A stretch of DNA of 64,000 nt from NCBI RefSeq assembly GCF_028330985.1, contig NZ_JAQMUE010000100.1:52957-116956 (forward strand), in the 5' to 3' direction. Positions within the stretch are counted from its first letter, which is position 1, and every line of letters starts with the position of its first letter. The notes under the pieces were generated by a model, which was not told the DNA's origin, made no database searches, and saw nothing but the letters and a program-made list of their open reading frames with translations. The position numbers were made by a program, and so were the translations under genes. Positions 55,380 through 63,816 of the stretch are shown one piece after another. Origin of the DNA: Roseofilum reptotaenium CS-1145. GTDB lineage: Bacteria > Cyanobacteriota > Cyanobacteriia > Cyanobacteriales > Desertifilaceae.

Positions 55380-56894
55380 ATGAGCTATTACCCATCCGTT
55401 GGTCTATCCCTCATCTCTGGAGGGCTATTAACCCTTTATAGTATCGGTTTGAGCGTTGTTTTGCCTGCACAAGCGACTCCCTTAGAGGCTCAAACTGTTC
55501 AGTTTGAACAGAGAACAGAATCCGTCCCCTTGTCCTTGGCAATCACCGATGTTGTCCAACTGGTAGTTGAAAATAACACAGAAGTCAAAAATGCCTATCT
55601 CGATCGCATTGCTCAACGTCAAGATCTGGCCGTTGCTGAAGATAAATTTAACCCCAATCTTACCCCTCGTATTTTACTCAATGCTCGTCGAGGATCGACT
55701 GGCCCCATTATCACTCAAAGTGAAGGGTTAGATATCGGTGCCTCCCTGAATACTCAGCTTCCCATCGGTACGGAAATCACCCTTGACTGGAGAACTGTGC
55801 GCCGTTTAGAGCGACAATTTGCTTCCACTACTCCGTTGGATCAAAGGGCATTAAATCATCAGGTTGAATTACAATTGAGACAGCCCTTATTACGACGCTC
55901 AGGAGTCGCAGTTAATCAAGCTTCGGTTGAGCGTGCCCGATTAACGAATCGAGTGCAGATTTTACAAGTGAAATCTACATTAATCGATCGAGTGACTGAT
56001 TCTATTTTGCGTTACCGTACACTCTTTCAACGTCAACAACAACTGGAAATTGCCCAATTAACCCTAGCGAACTCTCGTCGTCGTCTGGAAGTGACAGAAG
56101 CTTTAATTGAGGCAGGAAAACTCCCCCCAGTAGAACGGATTCAAGGAGCGGCAGATGTAGCGAATCAAGAATTGAGTGTTTTAAATGCTAAAAATGCCCT
56201 GGACGAAGCTCGATTAGACTTATTGAATTTATTAGAACTCGATCAAGATTTAGCGATCGCGGCTCAAGCTCCCACCCTCCAAGATCAACCGATATTAGAA
56301 GCGGAACAGTTAGTGTCCATAGCCCTAGAAAACAATCCCACTTACTTACAAGCTCAATTGACTCAGAAAATTGCCAACTATACTTTAATTGAAGCCGCCG
56401 ACGATCGTCGTTGGGATTTGGATTTAGAAGCGGATTATAATTTTCAACCCAGTAATTTGGTTGAGACTCGATCTGATCTAACTCTAGGGTTAACTTTGAG
56501 TAAAACCTGGGGAGATTTGCAGCCCGAACAGCGCTTTCAACAAAGCCAAGTGAATGTGACCAAAGCTGAAAACACCCTAGGTCAAATCTATTCAAGCTTG
56601 AATATTGACTTGAATAATCTGATCCGTGAAATTCAACTGACCTGGAAAGAGGTGCAGCAATCTCGATCCAGGACTCAATTGGTGGCAGAGCAATTAGCAG
56701 CGGAAGAAGAGAAGCTCAGTCTGGGTCTTGACAATACTTCGCTAACTGATATTATTAATTTTCAAAATCAATTAGCTCAAGCCCAACAAAATGAATTGGG
56801 GGTTTTAATAGAGTACCTCAATGCCTTAACTCAGTTAGATCAGAGTCTGGGAATAACCCTAGAGAAGTGGAATTTAAACCTGGAAATTGAGTAA
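55380..56894 (+). CDS. TolC family outer membrane efflux protein
   Basis: A 504-residue protein with signal peptide (to PAQA) and the two-fold OEP repeat: ~60-270 and ~285-500, with LQLRQPLLRRSG, long helical hairpins (RQQQLEIAQLTLANSRRRL, AEQLAAEEEKLSLG) and TLGLTLSKTW. It forms the outer-membrane channel for type I secretion or efflux. No adaptor or inner-membrane pump gene adjoins; these must be elsewhere. Confidence 0.9.
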   Translation: MSYYPSVGLSLISGGLLTLYSIGLSVVLPAQATPLEAQTVQFEQRTESVPLSLAITDVVQLVVENNTEVKNAYLDRIAQRQDLAVAEDKFNPNLTPRILLNARRGSTGPIITQSEGLDIGASLNTQLPIGTEITLDWRTVRRLERQFASTTPLDQRALNHQVELQLRQPLLRRSGVAVNQASVERARLTNRVQILQVKSTLIDRVTDSILRYRTLFQRQQQLEIAQLTLANSRRRLEVTEALIEAGKLPPVERIQGAADVANQELSVLNAKNALDEARLDLLNLLELDQDLAIAAQAPTLQDQPILEAEQLVSIALENNPTYLQAQLTQKIANYTLIEAADDRRWDLDLEADYNFQPSNLVETRSDLTLGLTLSKTWGDLQPEQRFQQSQVNVTKAENTLGQIYSSLNIDLNNLIREIQLTWKEVQQSRSRTQLVAEQLAAEEEKLSLGLDNTSLTDIINFQNQLAQAQQNELGVLIEYLNALTQLDQSLGITLEKWNLNLEIE

Positions 56895-57193
56895 TCTCTC
56901 ATAGGATTTCAGGGCAAATCTTTCCCCTCTCTCTGAATAGGAGTCATAAAGTTTCAAGCTAAGTCTGTGCGATTGTCAATCCCAGGGAGAAGTGATAGGA
57001 TAAACACACAGACAAGAATCTAGACTTTACCCTATTCTCAATTACGGAACTGTCTAGTTCCACCCGTCATGTCCACTGAAGTGCAAGTTAATAAAAATCA
57101 ATCATCAGATTCCGTCGAAAAGTTCTGAAGTGTAAGCCTAATTTAGGAAAAGAGGGATTTCAGAATGGAGAGATGGGAGAGGGAGAACCAGCG

Positions 57194-58693
57194 ATGAATC
57201 GTCTATTCAATCAGATTATAAGCCTGAAATTTAAAGCCAGTTATTTGATCATTAATGATCGCTTCTTAATAACGGGTGCTGATGATAATATGGCGGATAT
57301 TCTTCCTCAAATGACTCTAGCTCTCGGTGTCGATGTGAGAGAAATATTCCCGTTTTTAAGCTCTGTTCATTTAGGAGAATTGATCGAGAATCAATCGGTA
57401 GAGAGAGAAGGAAATTTAGAAGGAGTTGACCTAAAGGTAACGCTGAGGGCTAATTGGGAAGAAGAACGCCCAACGTCTCAATACTTAGTGTTGATTGAAG
57501 ATCGGACTCAATTCTATAAGGAGCAGGAAGAACGGCAGAAACAAGCCGAAGGCGATCGCCTCTTGCGAGCAATGATTGAGATTATTCGCCAATCTGTCGC
57601 CCTAGAAGAAATTCTGCAATCGACAGTTGATCGAGTGCAAACCCTATTGGGCATAGACCGAGCCTTCATCTACTATTTTAATCCAGATTGGAGCGGTACA
57701 GTCGTCGTCGAAGCACTCCATTCTAGCTGTCATTCTATCCTGGATCAGCCCATTGAACAGTCTTACACCAAAGATCAAGTCACCTTCTATCAACAAGGAA
57801 AATTCAGCCAAATTGACAATTTAGAAACGGCTGAACTTCGAGATAAAGACCGCAAATACCTGAGTCAACTTCAGGTGCGATCGCAACTAGTCTTTCCCAT
57901 TCAACTGGGAATCCCCTTAACTATCCCGATCCAAAATACCCCCTTTCCATCCAATCAGTCTAATTTACCGATCGCCTCCCATCACTACCACCTGTGCGAT
58001 ACCTATCTCTGGGGACTCCTAATCGTCCATCAATGCCATCAGCCTCGAAACTGGCAACCCTGGGAAACCCAACTGCTCAAAGACATGAGCAGCCAACTGA
58101 GCATCGCCATTCAACAGTCCCAGCTCTACGAACAACTCAAAGAAGCCAATCAAGAACTCAAACAACTGTCTGCTTCCGATAGCCTCACCCAACTCTTCAA
58201 CCGTCGCCGTTTCGACCAAGTGCTACAAAAAGAATGGCGAAGACTCGCCAGGGAGCGATCGCCTCTCGGTCTAATTCTTTGTGATATTGACTACTTTAGA
58301 CTCTACAACGAAGCCTATGGTTACCTCAGTGGTGACTTTTGCTTACAACTGCTTGCTGATGCTGTGCGCCAAGCTCTCAAACGTCCCGCTGATTTAGTCG
58401 CTCGGTATGGGCCAGAAGAATTTGCCGTCCTTCTCCCCCATACCGACCTATCGGGAAGTTTTCATGTCGCCCATATGATTCAAAACAACGTCATCAACCT
58501 AGACCTAGAACACAAAACCTCTCCCGTTGCTTCCACCGTTACCCTCAGTATCGGAGTTGCCGCTCTAGTTCCCCATGTTGATACCCAACCCCAATTTCTA
58601 CTCGAACTCACTCGTTATGTTCTTGACCAAGCCAAACGCAACGGTCATAACCAAATTGTGGTCGCCAATTCCTCCGTCCTGCTCGACTTTTAA
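57194..58693 (+). CDS. GAF-GGDEF diguanylate cyclase-like protein
   Basis: A 499-residue protein from the ATG at 57194 (MNRLFNQIISLKF). An N-terminal PAS-like region (~1-110) is followed by a GAF domain (~125-310) of the phytochrome-related cyanobacterial type (DRAFIYYFNPDWSGTVVVEAL, WGLLIVHQCHQPRNWQ) that lacks the chromophore cysteine (LRDKDRKYL at that position), and a GGDEF domain (~325-490). The motif reads GPEEF (Pro407), preceded by an intact I-site RPAD. GGEEF is active, but Pro in position 2 may weaken GTP binding. Isolated gene, upstream of rpoZ. Confidence 0.88.
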   Translation: MNRLFNQIISLKFKASYLIINDRFLITGADDNMADILPQMTLALGVDVREIFPFLSSVHLGELIENQSVEREGNLEGVDLKVTLRANWEEERPTSQYLVLIEDRTQFYKEQEERQKQAEGDRLLRAMIEIIRQSVALEEILQSTVDRVQTLLGIDRAFIYYFNPDWSGTVVVEALHSSCHSILDQPIEQSYTKDQVTFYQQGKFSQIDNLETAELRDKDRKYLSQLQVRSQLVFPIQLGIPLTIPIQNTPFPSNQSNLPIASHHYHLCDTYLWGLLIVHQCHQPRNWQPWETQLLKDMSSQLSIAIQQSQLYEQLKEANQELKQLSASDSLTQLFNRRRFDQVLQKEWRRLARERSPLGLILCDIDYFRLYNEAYGYLSGDFCLQLLADAVRQALKRPADLVARYGPEEFAVLLPHTDLSGSFHVAHMIQNNVINLDLEHKTSPVASTVTLSIGVAALVPHVDTQPQFLLELTRYVLDQAKRNGHNQIVVANSSVLLDF

Positions 58694-58745
58694 CCATAAC
58701 CGGTAAACTAGAATAAAGATTGACTTAACTTCTGAAAATCTCCCT

Positions 58746-58973
58746 ATGCTCAAGCGCTCTTCCGTAGACAGCCAAGAATTAATTTGTCGTGCTGAGGAAC
58801 TCATTAATGCCGCATCCAACCGCTATCGCATTACCGTACAAGTAGCCCATCGTGCCCAACGTCGTCGCTACGAAGAATTTGATAGCCTTGACGATCCCAA
58901 AATGAAACCCGTCATTCGAGCGGTAATTGAAATGTCTGATGAGTTAACCCAACCCGAAATCATTGGTGAATGA
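58746..58973 (+). CDS. rpoZ: RNA polymerase omega subunit
   Basis: A 75-residue protein with the cyanobacterial omega pattern ([36 protein letters not shown] split across the helix pair). It stabilises beta-prime in core RNA polymerase. It overlaps the next gene by 4 nt (ATGA), giving translational coupling. Confidence 0.95.
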   Translation: MLKRSSVDSQELICRAEELINAASNRYRITVQVAHRAQRRRYEEFDSLDDPKMKPVIRAVIEMSDELTQPEIIGE

Positions 58974-59449
58974 AACAAAGGCGTTTTTTTCTCATTGGTT
59001 TAAGTTCACTAGGGCTGATGGCTTTATCCTTCATGCCCTTAAAGTCAGTTTCTCCACCCGTGGCTCTTGCCCAGTCTCGCATTCGCCCCAGGGATCTGTG
59101 GCGTTTAGTGTATGAACAACTCCCAGACTTTCCCCTAGAAAATCATTACGTTAGCCAACTTCAGGGAGAAGCCAAGCCTGATAATACCTTAGTTGAGAGA
59201 TTGATTCGTTATCATCTCTATGTCAAAGGTCGCACCCCCCAATATCGCCTAGATTGGAAGTTAACCCTAGCTGATTATTTGGGAGCTAATGAGGTGATGT
59301 ACGAAGGAGTTTATCCCGGTTCAGATTTGCTCAGAGATAATCCATTAGAGGGAGACCGCCAAGCGATCCAAAATTTGACGCGATCGCAACGAAACGCTTT
59401 AATTGATGTCCTAGTTGGCATTTATAATCCCCAAAACAACCGTGATTAA
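58970..59449 (+). CDS. Hypothetical exported protein
   Basis: A 159-residue protein with a signal peptide ([16 protein letters not shown], cleavage near ALAQS). The mature part ([37 protein letters not shown]) is of unknown fold. It starts within the rpoZ stop, and its stop overlaps the next gene by 8 nt, so all three are in one operon. No family name recognised beyond a cyanobacterial hypothetical. Confidence 0.82.
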   Translation: MKQRRFFLIGLSSLGLMALSFMPLKSVSPPVALAQSRIRPRDLWRLVYEQLPDFPLENHYVSQLQGEAKPDNTLVERLIRYHLYVKGRTPQYRLDWKLTLADYLGANEVMYEGVYPGSDLLRDNPLEGDRQAIQNLTRSQRNALIDVLVGIYNPQNNRD

Positions 59450-59798
59450 ACAAGGCTCTCAATGGCGAGTCGGCTGGAAACCCGAACAGATCGAGTATCC
59501 CGCCTTGCTTGGTGGTGCAGATTGGGCGATCGAACTAAAGGCTACAGAACTGCAAGAATTCCAGCGCCTCCTACAACAATTAATCCATAGCCTAGAGCAA
59601 ATCGCCCCCGAACTCATGGAAGAAGAAAAAATCACCTGTGAGGCCGAAGGGAACTTTTTGTGGATGGAAGTTGAAGGATATTCCCACAGCTTTAGCCTCC
59701 ATTTCATCCTCAATACCGGTCGTCGAGCCGAAGGAACCTGGCCGGCTGTGGTGACTCCAGAAGTCATTCAAGCTTTAAATACGTTAGAGGGGTTTTAA
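59442..59798 (+). CDS. DUF1818 family protein, GTG start
   Basis: A 118-residue protein. The GTG at 59442 overlaps the upstream stop by 8 nt (GTGATTAA) and gives the family start [12 protein letters not shown]; a TTG 27 nt upstream would add residues not typical. Key segments are GGADWAIELKATELQEF and FILNTGRRAEGTWP. Cyanobacterial and plastid DUF1818 has no established role. Third gene of the rpoZ operon. Confidence 0.85.
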   Translation: MIKQGSQWRVGWKPEQIEYPALLGGADWAIELKATELQEFQRLLQQLIHSLEQIAPELMEEEKITCEAEGNFLWMEVEGYSHSFSLHFILNTGRRAEGTWPAVVTPEVIQALNTLEGF

Positions 59799-59834
59799 TT
59801 TTCAAAATCCTGTGTTATGATAGAAATATGTGAC

Positions 59835-59908
59835 CGGGGCGTAGCGCAGCTTGGTAGCGCACCACTTTGGGGTAGTGGGGGTCGTGGGTTCAAATCCCGC
59901 CGCTCCGA
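59835..59908 (+). tRNA. tRNA-Pro (GGG)
   Basis: A 74-nt cloverleaf: acceptor CGGGGCG/CGCTCCG with discriminator A, D-stem GCGC/GCGC, anticodon stem CCACT/AGTGG with loop TTGGGGT (anticodon GGG), T-stem GTGGG/CCCGC. No CCA is encoded. It starts 36 bp after the DUF1818 gene. Confidence 0.96.
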
Positions 59909-59941
59909 TTGTATTGAAACGAATAATGGACGGGCTTTTCG

Positions 59942-59970
59942 CCCACGACCCCCACTACCCCAAAGTGGTG
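59942..59970 (-). repeat. Inverted 29-bp copy of the tRNA-Pro anticodon region
   Basis: This is the exact reverse complement of 59860-59888, covering the anticodon arm, variable loop and half the T-stem. The copy lies 34 bp after the tRNA end. It may be an attachment-site core for the element that follows. Confidence 0.95.
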
Positions 59971-60535
59971 GGGCTGCCTAAAATCTGCCTAAAACCACCA
60001 TAACACCTCCAAAAGTAAGGGGCAAGAAATAGGTCAAATGGGTTAGATAGTAATTAGAGTTTTCTATAGAATCCATAGAGAAATCCAAGGGCATTCCCAA
60101 GAGGAAGCTGGGGTTCCCTGAGGGAAACTAAAAACCCTCCCAAAACCCCTAAAAATATCCTCTTAATTTCAGACGCAACTGCTATCACACGGTGAATCAC
60201 CGGGTGTTCAGAGATAAGAGGGTAGGTTCACCCCTCGAAGCTACCCTCAATCACGGTGACACTGACTATGCATATAATGAATGTCAAAGTGAGAGAAGCA
60301 AAGAAATCAGTTGACCGCCTAGCGAGTGATAAAGCGCACTCAAAGAGTTGGACGCTTCAAGGGCTTTACTTTGCCCTACCTTCTGCACTTAATTGCTTTG
60401 TCGCTGGTATCCTTATAAGGATACCAAATTCGCCTCGTGTTCTCTTGAGCTTATTCTAGGTACAAAAAAGTTCCCGCAAAATCTCAGTAAGAGTGACCAG
60501 AAGCCATTCTTACTGGTATCAATTGTTAAACTAGA
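59971..60535. other. Non-coding left end of the putative element
   Basis: Contains a direct repeat CTGCCTAAAA (59975 and 59986), short hairpins (CGGTGAATCACCG near 60191; GGGTAGGTTCACCCC and GTAGC/GCTACC near 60220-60245), and the palindrome at 60406. A 67-codon frame at 60256 is not convincing. No integrase gene is in this stretch. Confidence 0.6.
60406..60425. promoter_or_regulatory. Perfect 20-bp palindrome
   Basis: GGTATCCTTATAAGGATACC, 110 bp past the end of the replication gene. It could be an operator, resolution or termination site. Confidence 0.7.
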
Positions 60536-63292
60536 TCAGTCAACGATTGGGATGAGATTATCTGGATGTTCCCTGCTGCTGTAGGCAAAGTGTTCCCAGA
60601 AGACTCCCCACTTTCCATCCTCTCCTGGAGGAAGGGTCAAGACACCCTCATTAAATAGTTCCATGTCAAGGCTTTTGTTCTTGACTCTCATCCCCAAGCG
60701 AAGGTCTGGAGGCGAAACATTGGAGGCATTTTCCTGTTGGAGAAAAAGTCCAGAGTCATCACCACTATCACCACTTTCTTGATATACGGTCGTTTCATCC
60801 TCTTTTTTCGCCACTTCTTCCACCACGGGTGGTGATGTTTTCACCACTGATGCCCCACTCTCTGATACTGGCTCATCGCTGGCTGCTTCCTCAGTGGTGA
60901 TGTTTTCACCACCCGTGGTGATGTTGTGGTGATAAGTGTGAGGGTTAGAACCGTTATCCTGATTGGGTTGTGGTGGGGTTAGTGGTGATAGTGGTGATGT
61001 TTTCGCACAATTTTCTAAACTCTCTTCTGCTTGGGATTTGAGTCTTTGGGTTGTGGTAGGAGCATCGGCATTTTCGGTATTCTTCCTCAGTGCCACACCG
61101 ATTAACATCTTGCCTCGGTTGCAGTCTTTCCTTTCCAGAGTCAATCCCACTTGAGTAGTCGCCACCTCTAATTCCTTGCCAAACCTTCTGTTAGAAACGG
61201 GCTTGCTTAGTCCATTGGCATAACAATAGTCTTGATAGGCTCGGAATGCCTCACTCTGGAGTAGCTCATGCCCTGGCACGGGTACTAATTTCTCATCTAG
61301 GAACGCGGCTACCGAGTTGTTCTCGCATTGCAACTCCCACTTCTGGATAGCCAGGGATGGGGTGTCCATATCCCCTGAAATCCCCGCATCTACTAGCTCT
61401 GTCGGGATGGAAAATAGGACACTAGCCAACCTCCCCATCTCTCTCATCATGGCTATCTCCTTTGCCCTAGAGCGCTTCTTAAAAGGATGGGGGAATAGGA
61501 TTAAATCGGCTCGTCTGTTAAGGGCTTCATCTGAGCTAAAGCAGAAGCTGTTAAACACAATGACCAGCGTTCCCCAGAACTTGGACTCACCAGGGTCTTT
61601 ATGCTTGCGGTCAAAGGGGATGTCATCGTGCCCTGTCATTTTCAAAAGCAGGCTAATATCCTTGACCCATGTCCTCTCATCAGGGTTCAAGCACATCTTC
61701 TTGCCTAACCATCTAGCCCGTTCAAATTTTCCGCCGATATCAGAAAGGGATGTAGTTGCGACGTTCTCCTGACCCAAAAGCGCTATCATCATTCGGGTGA
61801 ATGTCCCCTTCCCTGTCCCTGGCTTGCCATGAATGAGGGGAAAGCGTTGACACCAGTTGTAACGTGCCAACAGGACACCTGCCAGACAGTAGAGGTACTT
61901 TTTCAACTGGGCATCATCGCCATTAGATGCATAAGAAAGGAATTCATAGACCAGTGGGCAATAGCGCTCTAGGTTGGCTACACACTCTCCCAGGTCTTCA
62001 GGAAGTGGGGCGTAATCCCGGTCAATATAGTGAGTGTTCAGGTTTTCCCTTTGGTGAGGCAAAAACTGCCTATCCTCAAGTCTTAACGCTCCATTGCGGA
62101 AGTACGTATACTCGTGGTTTTTGCCAAATACTGGATAATCTTCATCCTGCTTGTTTAGTTTCCTCAGCTTGGCTCTGAGAAGCTTCTCGGCTTGTTCTAC
62201 GAAACTATGGGACGGAATTTGTCCCCCTCCAACTTCAATCAAGTAGTCAGTGACTTTCTCTGGCTCTAAAGTTTTCCAATGCTTGCCGTCCCACTGTCTC
62301 CAGACTTTGAAGGCATTGTCAAACCTCCAGGTAGGCTCCTTAATCTCTGCCACTTGAGTAGCCAAGCTGAATGGGGTGAATCTTTCTTCTTTATCTCCTG
62401 CCTTATTCCTTAATTTCTTGTCCTGTACAACCTGTGTACAGTCGTTGTAGAACTGTTTCTCCCATTGTGCAATCGTCAGAGCTGCCTTAATCACCTCATC
62501 AAAATCACCCCCACCAACAATGAAGTCATCCATTCCTTCTTTTTCCTTACCCTTTGGTTCCCATACACATATTTTGACATCACAGCCACGTTTCTCTAGG
62601 GCTTTTGAGAGTTGCTGAAGCTGCTGTTTGACTTCGGGCTTTTCTCTGAAATCGCTATCGAGAGCCACATAGACGGGTCTGCCTTTGACGCACAGAGCAT
62701 CAAGGATAGGGACAAGTTCTGTGGATTGGGACTTGTGCCACATGGAGCAACCAGGGATAGAGATAGCTATATAGCCGTTCTCCAAGGCACAGCAAGCTTT
62801 CTTTGCCCCTTCAGTAATGATGATGGGGAATGATGGGTGTTTGACGAGAAATTGCCCTAGGGAGAGAGTGATGTCCATCTTCTCTCCTGAAGTTCCCGAC
62901 AGGAAATCAGAACATCTCCACTTTAGTTCGCTATACCAGGCAACACATCCGGCAGGGAGGAAAGCATCATAGCACCCATGCTCCTCACCTGGCTTTTTCT
63001 TCTGGGTGATGTATTTGATGGGCTTACCGTCTTTGTCGAGATGCTTCTCTGGGTAGCGGTTGCGCTTCTGCCAAGAGTCAGGATTGAGCTTGACTCCATC
63101 AATGCTTATTCCCTGAATAGTGAAGCCTTCAAGGCAGACCTCAAACTGCTTCTTCAATAGAGGATTCTTTATGCCAGAGTCATTTAACTGTTGCTCAAGC
63201 CAATCATTGTCTGATACAATGGGGGAACGAGAATGTCCCCCACATGAAGAACTGTTAAGAGAGGGGTTTCGCTCTTTAAGATTTTTATGCAT
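60536..63292 (-). CDS. Plasmid/phage-type primase-helicase (DUF3854 and SF3 helicase)
   Basis: A 918-residue replication protein. Residues ~85-260 carry a DUF3854 Toprim-like primase region (FPIIITEGAKKACCALENG, RPVYVALDSDF), and ~480-630 an SF3/D5-like helicase (Walker A HGKPGTGKGTF, NPDERTW, GTLVIVFNSF). The C-terminal ~200 residues are low-complexity with repeated TTGGENITTEE-type segments, then VSPPDLRLGMRVKNK. It would unwind and prime DNA at an origin of a plasmid or integrated element. It is the main gene of a leftward module beside tRNA-Pro, with no HIP1 sites inside. Confidence 0.9.
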   Translation of the reverse strand: MHKNLKERNPSLNSSSCGGHSRSPIVSDNDWLEQQLNDSGIKNPLLKKQFEVCLEGFTIQGISIDGVKLNPDSWQKRNRYPEKHLDKDGKPIKYITQKKKPGEEHGCYDAFLPAGCVAWYSELKWRCSDFLSGTSGEKMDITLSLGQFLVKHPSFPIIITEGAKKACCALENGYIAISIPGCSMWHKSQSTELVPILDALCVKGRPVYVALDSDFREKPEVKQQLQQLSKALEKRGCDVKICVWEPKGKEKEGMDDFIVGGGDFDEVIKAALTIAQWEKQFYNDCTQVVQDKKLRNKAGDKEERFTPFSLATQVAEIKEPTWRFDNAFKVWRQWDGKHWKTLEPEKVTDYLIEVGGGQIPSHSFVEQAEKLLRAKLRKLNKQDEDYPVFGKNHEYTYFRNGALRLEDRQFLPHQRENLNTHYIDRDYAPLPEDLGECVANLERYCPLVYEFLSYASNGDDAQLKKYLYCLAGVLLARYNWCQRFPLIHGKPGTGKGTFTRMMIALLGQENVATTSLSDIGGKFERARWLGKKMCLNPDERTWVKDISLLLKMTGHDDIPFDRKHKDPGESKFWGTLVIVFNSFCFSSDEALNRRADLILFPHPFKKRSRAKEIAMMREMGRLASVLFSIPTELVDAGISGDMDTPSLAIQKWELQCENNSVAAFLDEKLVPVPGHELLQSEAFRAYQDYCYANGLSKPVSNRRFGKELEVATTQVGLTLERKDCNRGKMLIGVALRKNTENADAPTTTQRLKSQAEESLENCAKTSPLSPLTPPQPNQDNGSNPHTYHHNITTGGENITTEEAASDEPVSESGASVVKTSPPVVEEVAKKEDETTVYQESGDSGDDSGLFLQQENASNVSPPDLRLGMRVKNKSLDMELFNEGVLTLPPGEDGKWGVFWEHFAYSSREHPDNLIPIVD
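60828..61008. repeat. Three GTGGTGATGTTTTCRCCAC repeats inside the replication gene
   Basis: GGTGGTGATGTTTTCACCAC (60828-60847), AGTGGTGATGTTTTCACCAC (60893-60912) and GTGGTGATGTTTTCGCAC (60991-61008). The first two adjoin CACCACGGGTGGTG and CACCACCCGTGGTG palindromes. They overlap the coding low-complexity tail. Iteron-like, possibly an origin or replication-protein site. Confidence 0.6.
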
Positions 63293-63316
63293 AATGTCGG
63301 ATGGTTTTATTTTGTG

Positions 63317-63354
63317 ACGAGTTAGGCGATAAACCTAACTCGTTCTTTTTTTTT
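63317..63354 (+). terminator. Rho-independent-type hairpin in the replication-gene leader
   Basis: ACGAGTTAGG pairs with CCTAACTCGT (loop CGATAAA), followed by TTCTTTTTTTTT. On the plus strand it is a strong terminator. For the minus-strand replication gene it forms a hairpin in the 5' leader just before the ATG. Confidence 0.65.
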
Positions 63355-63361
63355 CGCTTCT

Positions 63362-63391
63362 ATACTAATCCCAAGATGAGGGTGGGGTCAA
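63362..63391 (-). promoter_or_regulatory. Promoter with inverted-repeat operator for the replication gene
   Basis: On the minus strand TTGACC (63386-63391) and TAGTAT (63362-63367) are 18 nt apart. An inverted repeat ATGAGGGT/ACCCTCAT (63376-63383 and 63412-63419) overlaps and follows it and could bind a repressor. Confidence 0.5.
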
Positions 63392-63434
63392 CAGGGATAA
63401 AAGGCGTGCCTACCCTCATTTTGGAGGTATTTAG

Positions 63435-63722
63435 CTATCGCAAAAGCTCTAGGACTTTCCTTATTTCTTTCTTGATTGCGCCTCCTCTATTGGCTGGGTA
63501 CTTTTTGCTGTCTAAGCAGCCCTCTAAAATAGAGCGGGCTTGCTTGATGTTTTCATCGGATTCTTGACCAACATTTCCTTTGTCCAACTGGTGGGCATAT
63601 TCCAAGATTTCAGGAATAAGAACCTCTGGTAGCCGGATAGGTTTAGTCTCTGAATTGAGCCACTTGCTTTGGTTTGACTTTAACCTTCTCCCATGGGGGT
63701 TGGGTTTCCAACGAATTCTCAT
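63435..63722 (-). CDS. Small plasmid/phage-type protein
   Basis: A 95-residue basic protein with a helical core (TKPIRLPEVLIPEILEYAHQLDKG) seen, as I recall, in small cyanobacterial plasmid and phage proteins that accompany replication genes. N-terminal residues RIRWKPNPHGRRLKSNQSKW are very basic and may bind nucleic acid. It lies upstream of the replication gene in the same direction, separated by the promoter region. Function inferred only by context. Confidence 0.65.
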   Translation of the reverse strand: MRIRWKPNPHGRRLKSNQSKWLNSETKPIRLPEVLIPEILEYAHQLDKGNVGQESDENIKQARSILEGCLDSKKYPANRGGAIKKEIRKVLELLR

Positions 63723-63816
63723 GATATACTTCTGGGGGAATTACGACTTGAACTTTGCAGAGATAGGGGTTGATCCCTTGGGGAACTAAGAGGGTTCTTA
63801 CAAGAGAGGTTTACCC

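Noticed and set aside
55253..55441. 62-residue plus-strand frame upstream of tolC
   Set aside because: It overlaps the tolC start and lacks a conserved-looking sequence; tolC has a clear signal peptide from its own ATG.
57800..57870. Cyanobacteriochrome in the GAF-GGDEF protein
   Set aside because: The position of the chromophore cysteine is occupied by LRDKDRKYL; the fold resembles the lineage but no bilin-binding Cys is present.
60256..60459. 67-residue frame after the tRNA
   Set aside because: GTG start without a ribosome site, spans the 20-bp palindrome, and has no recognisable composition; more likely non-coding.
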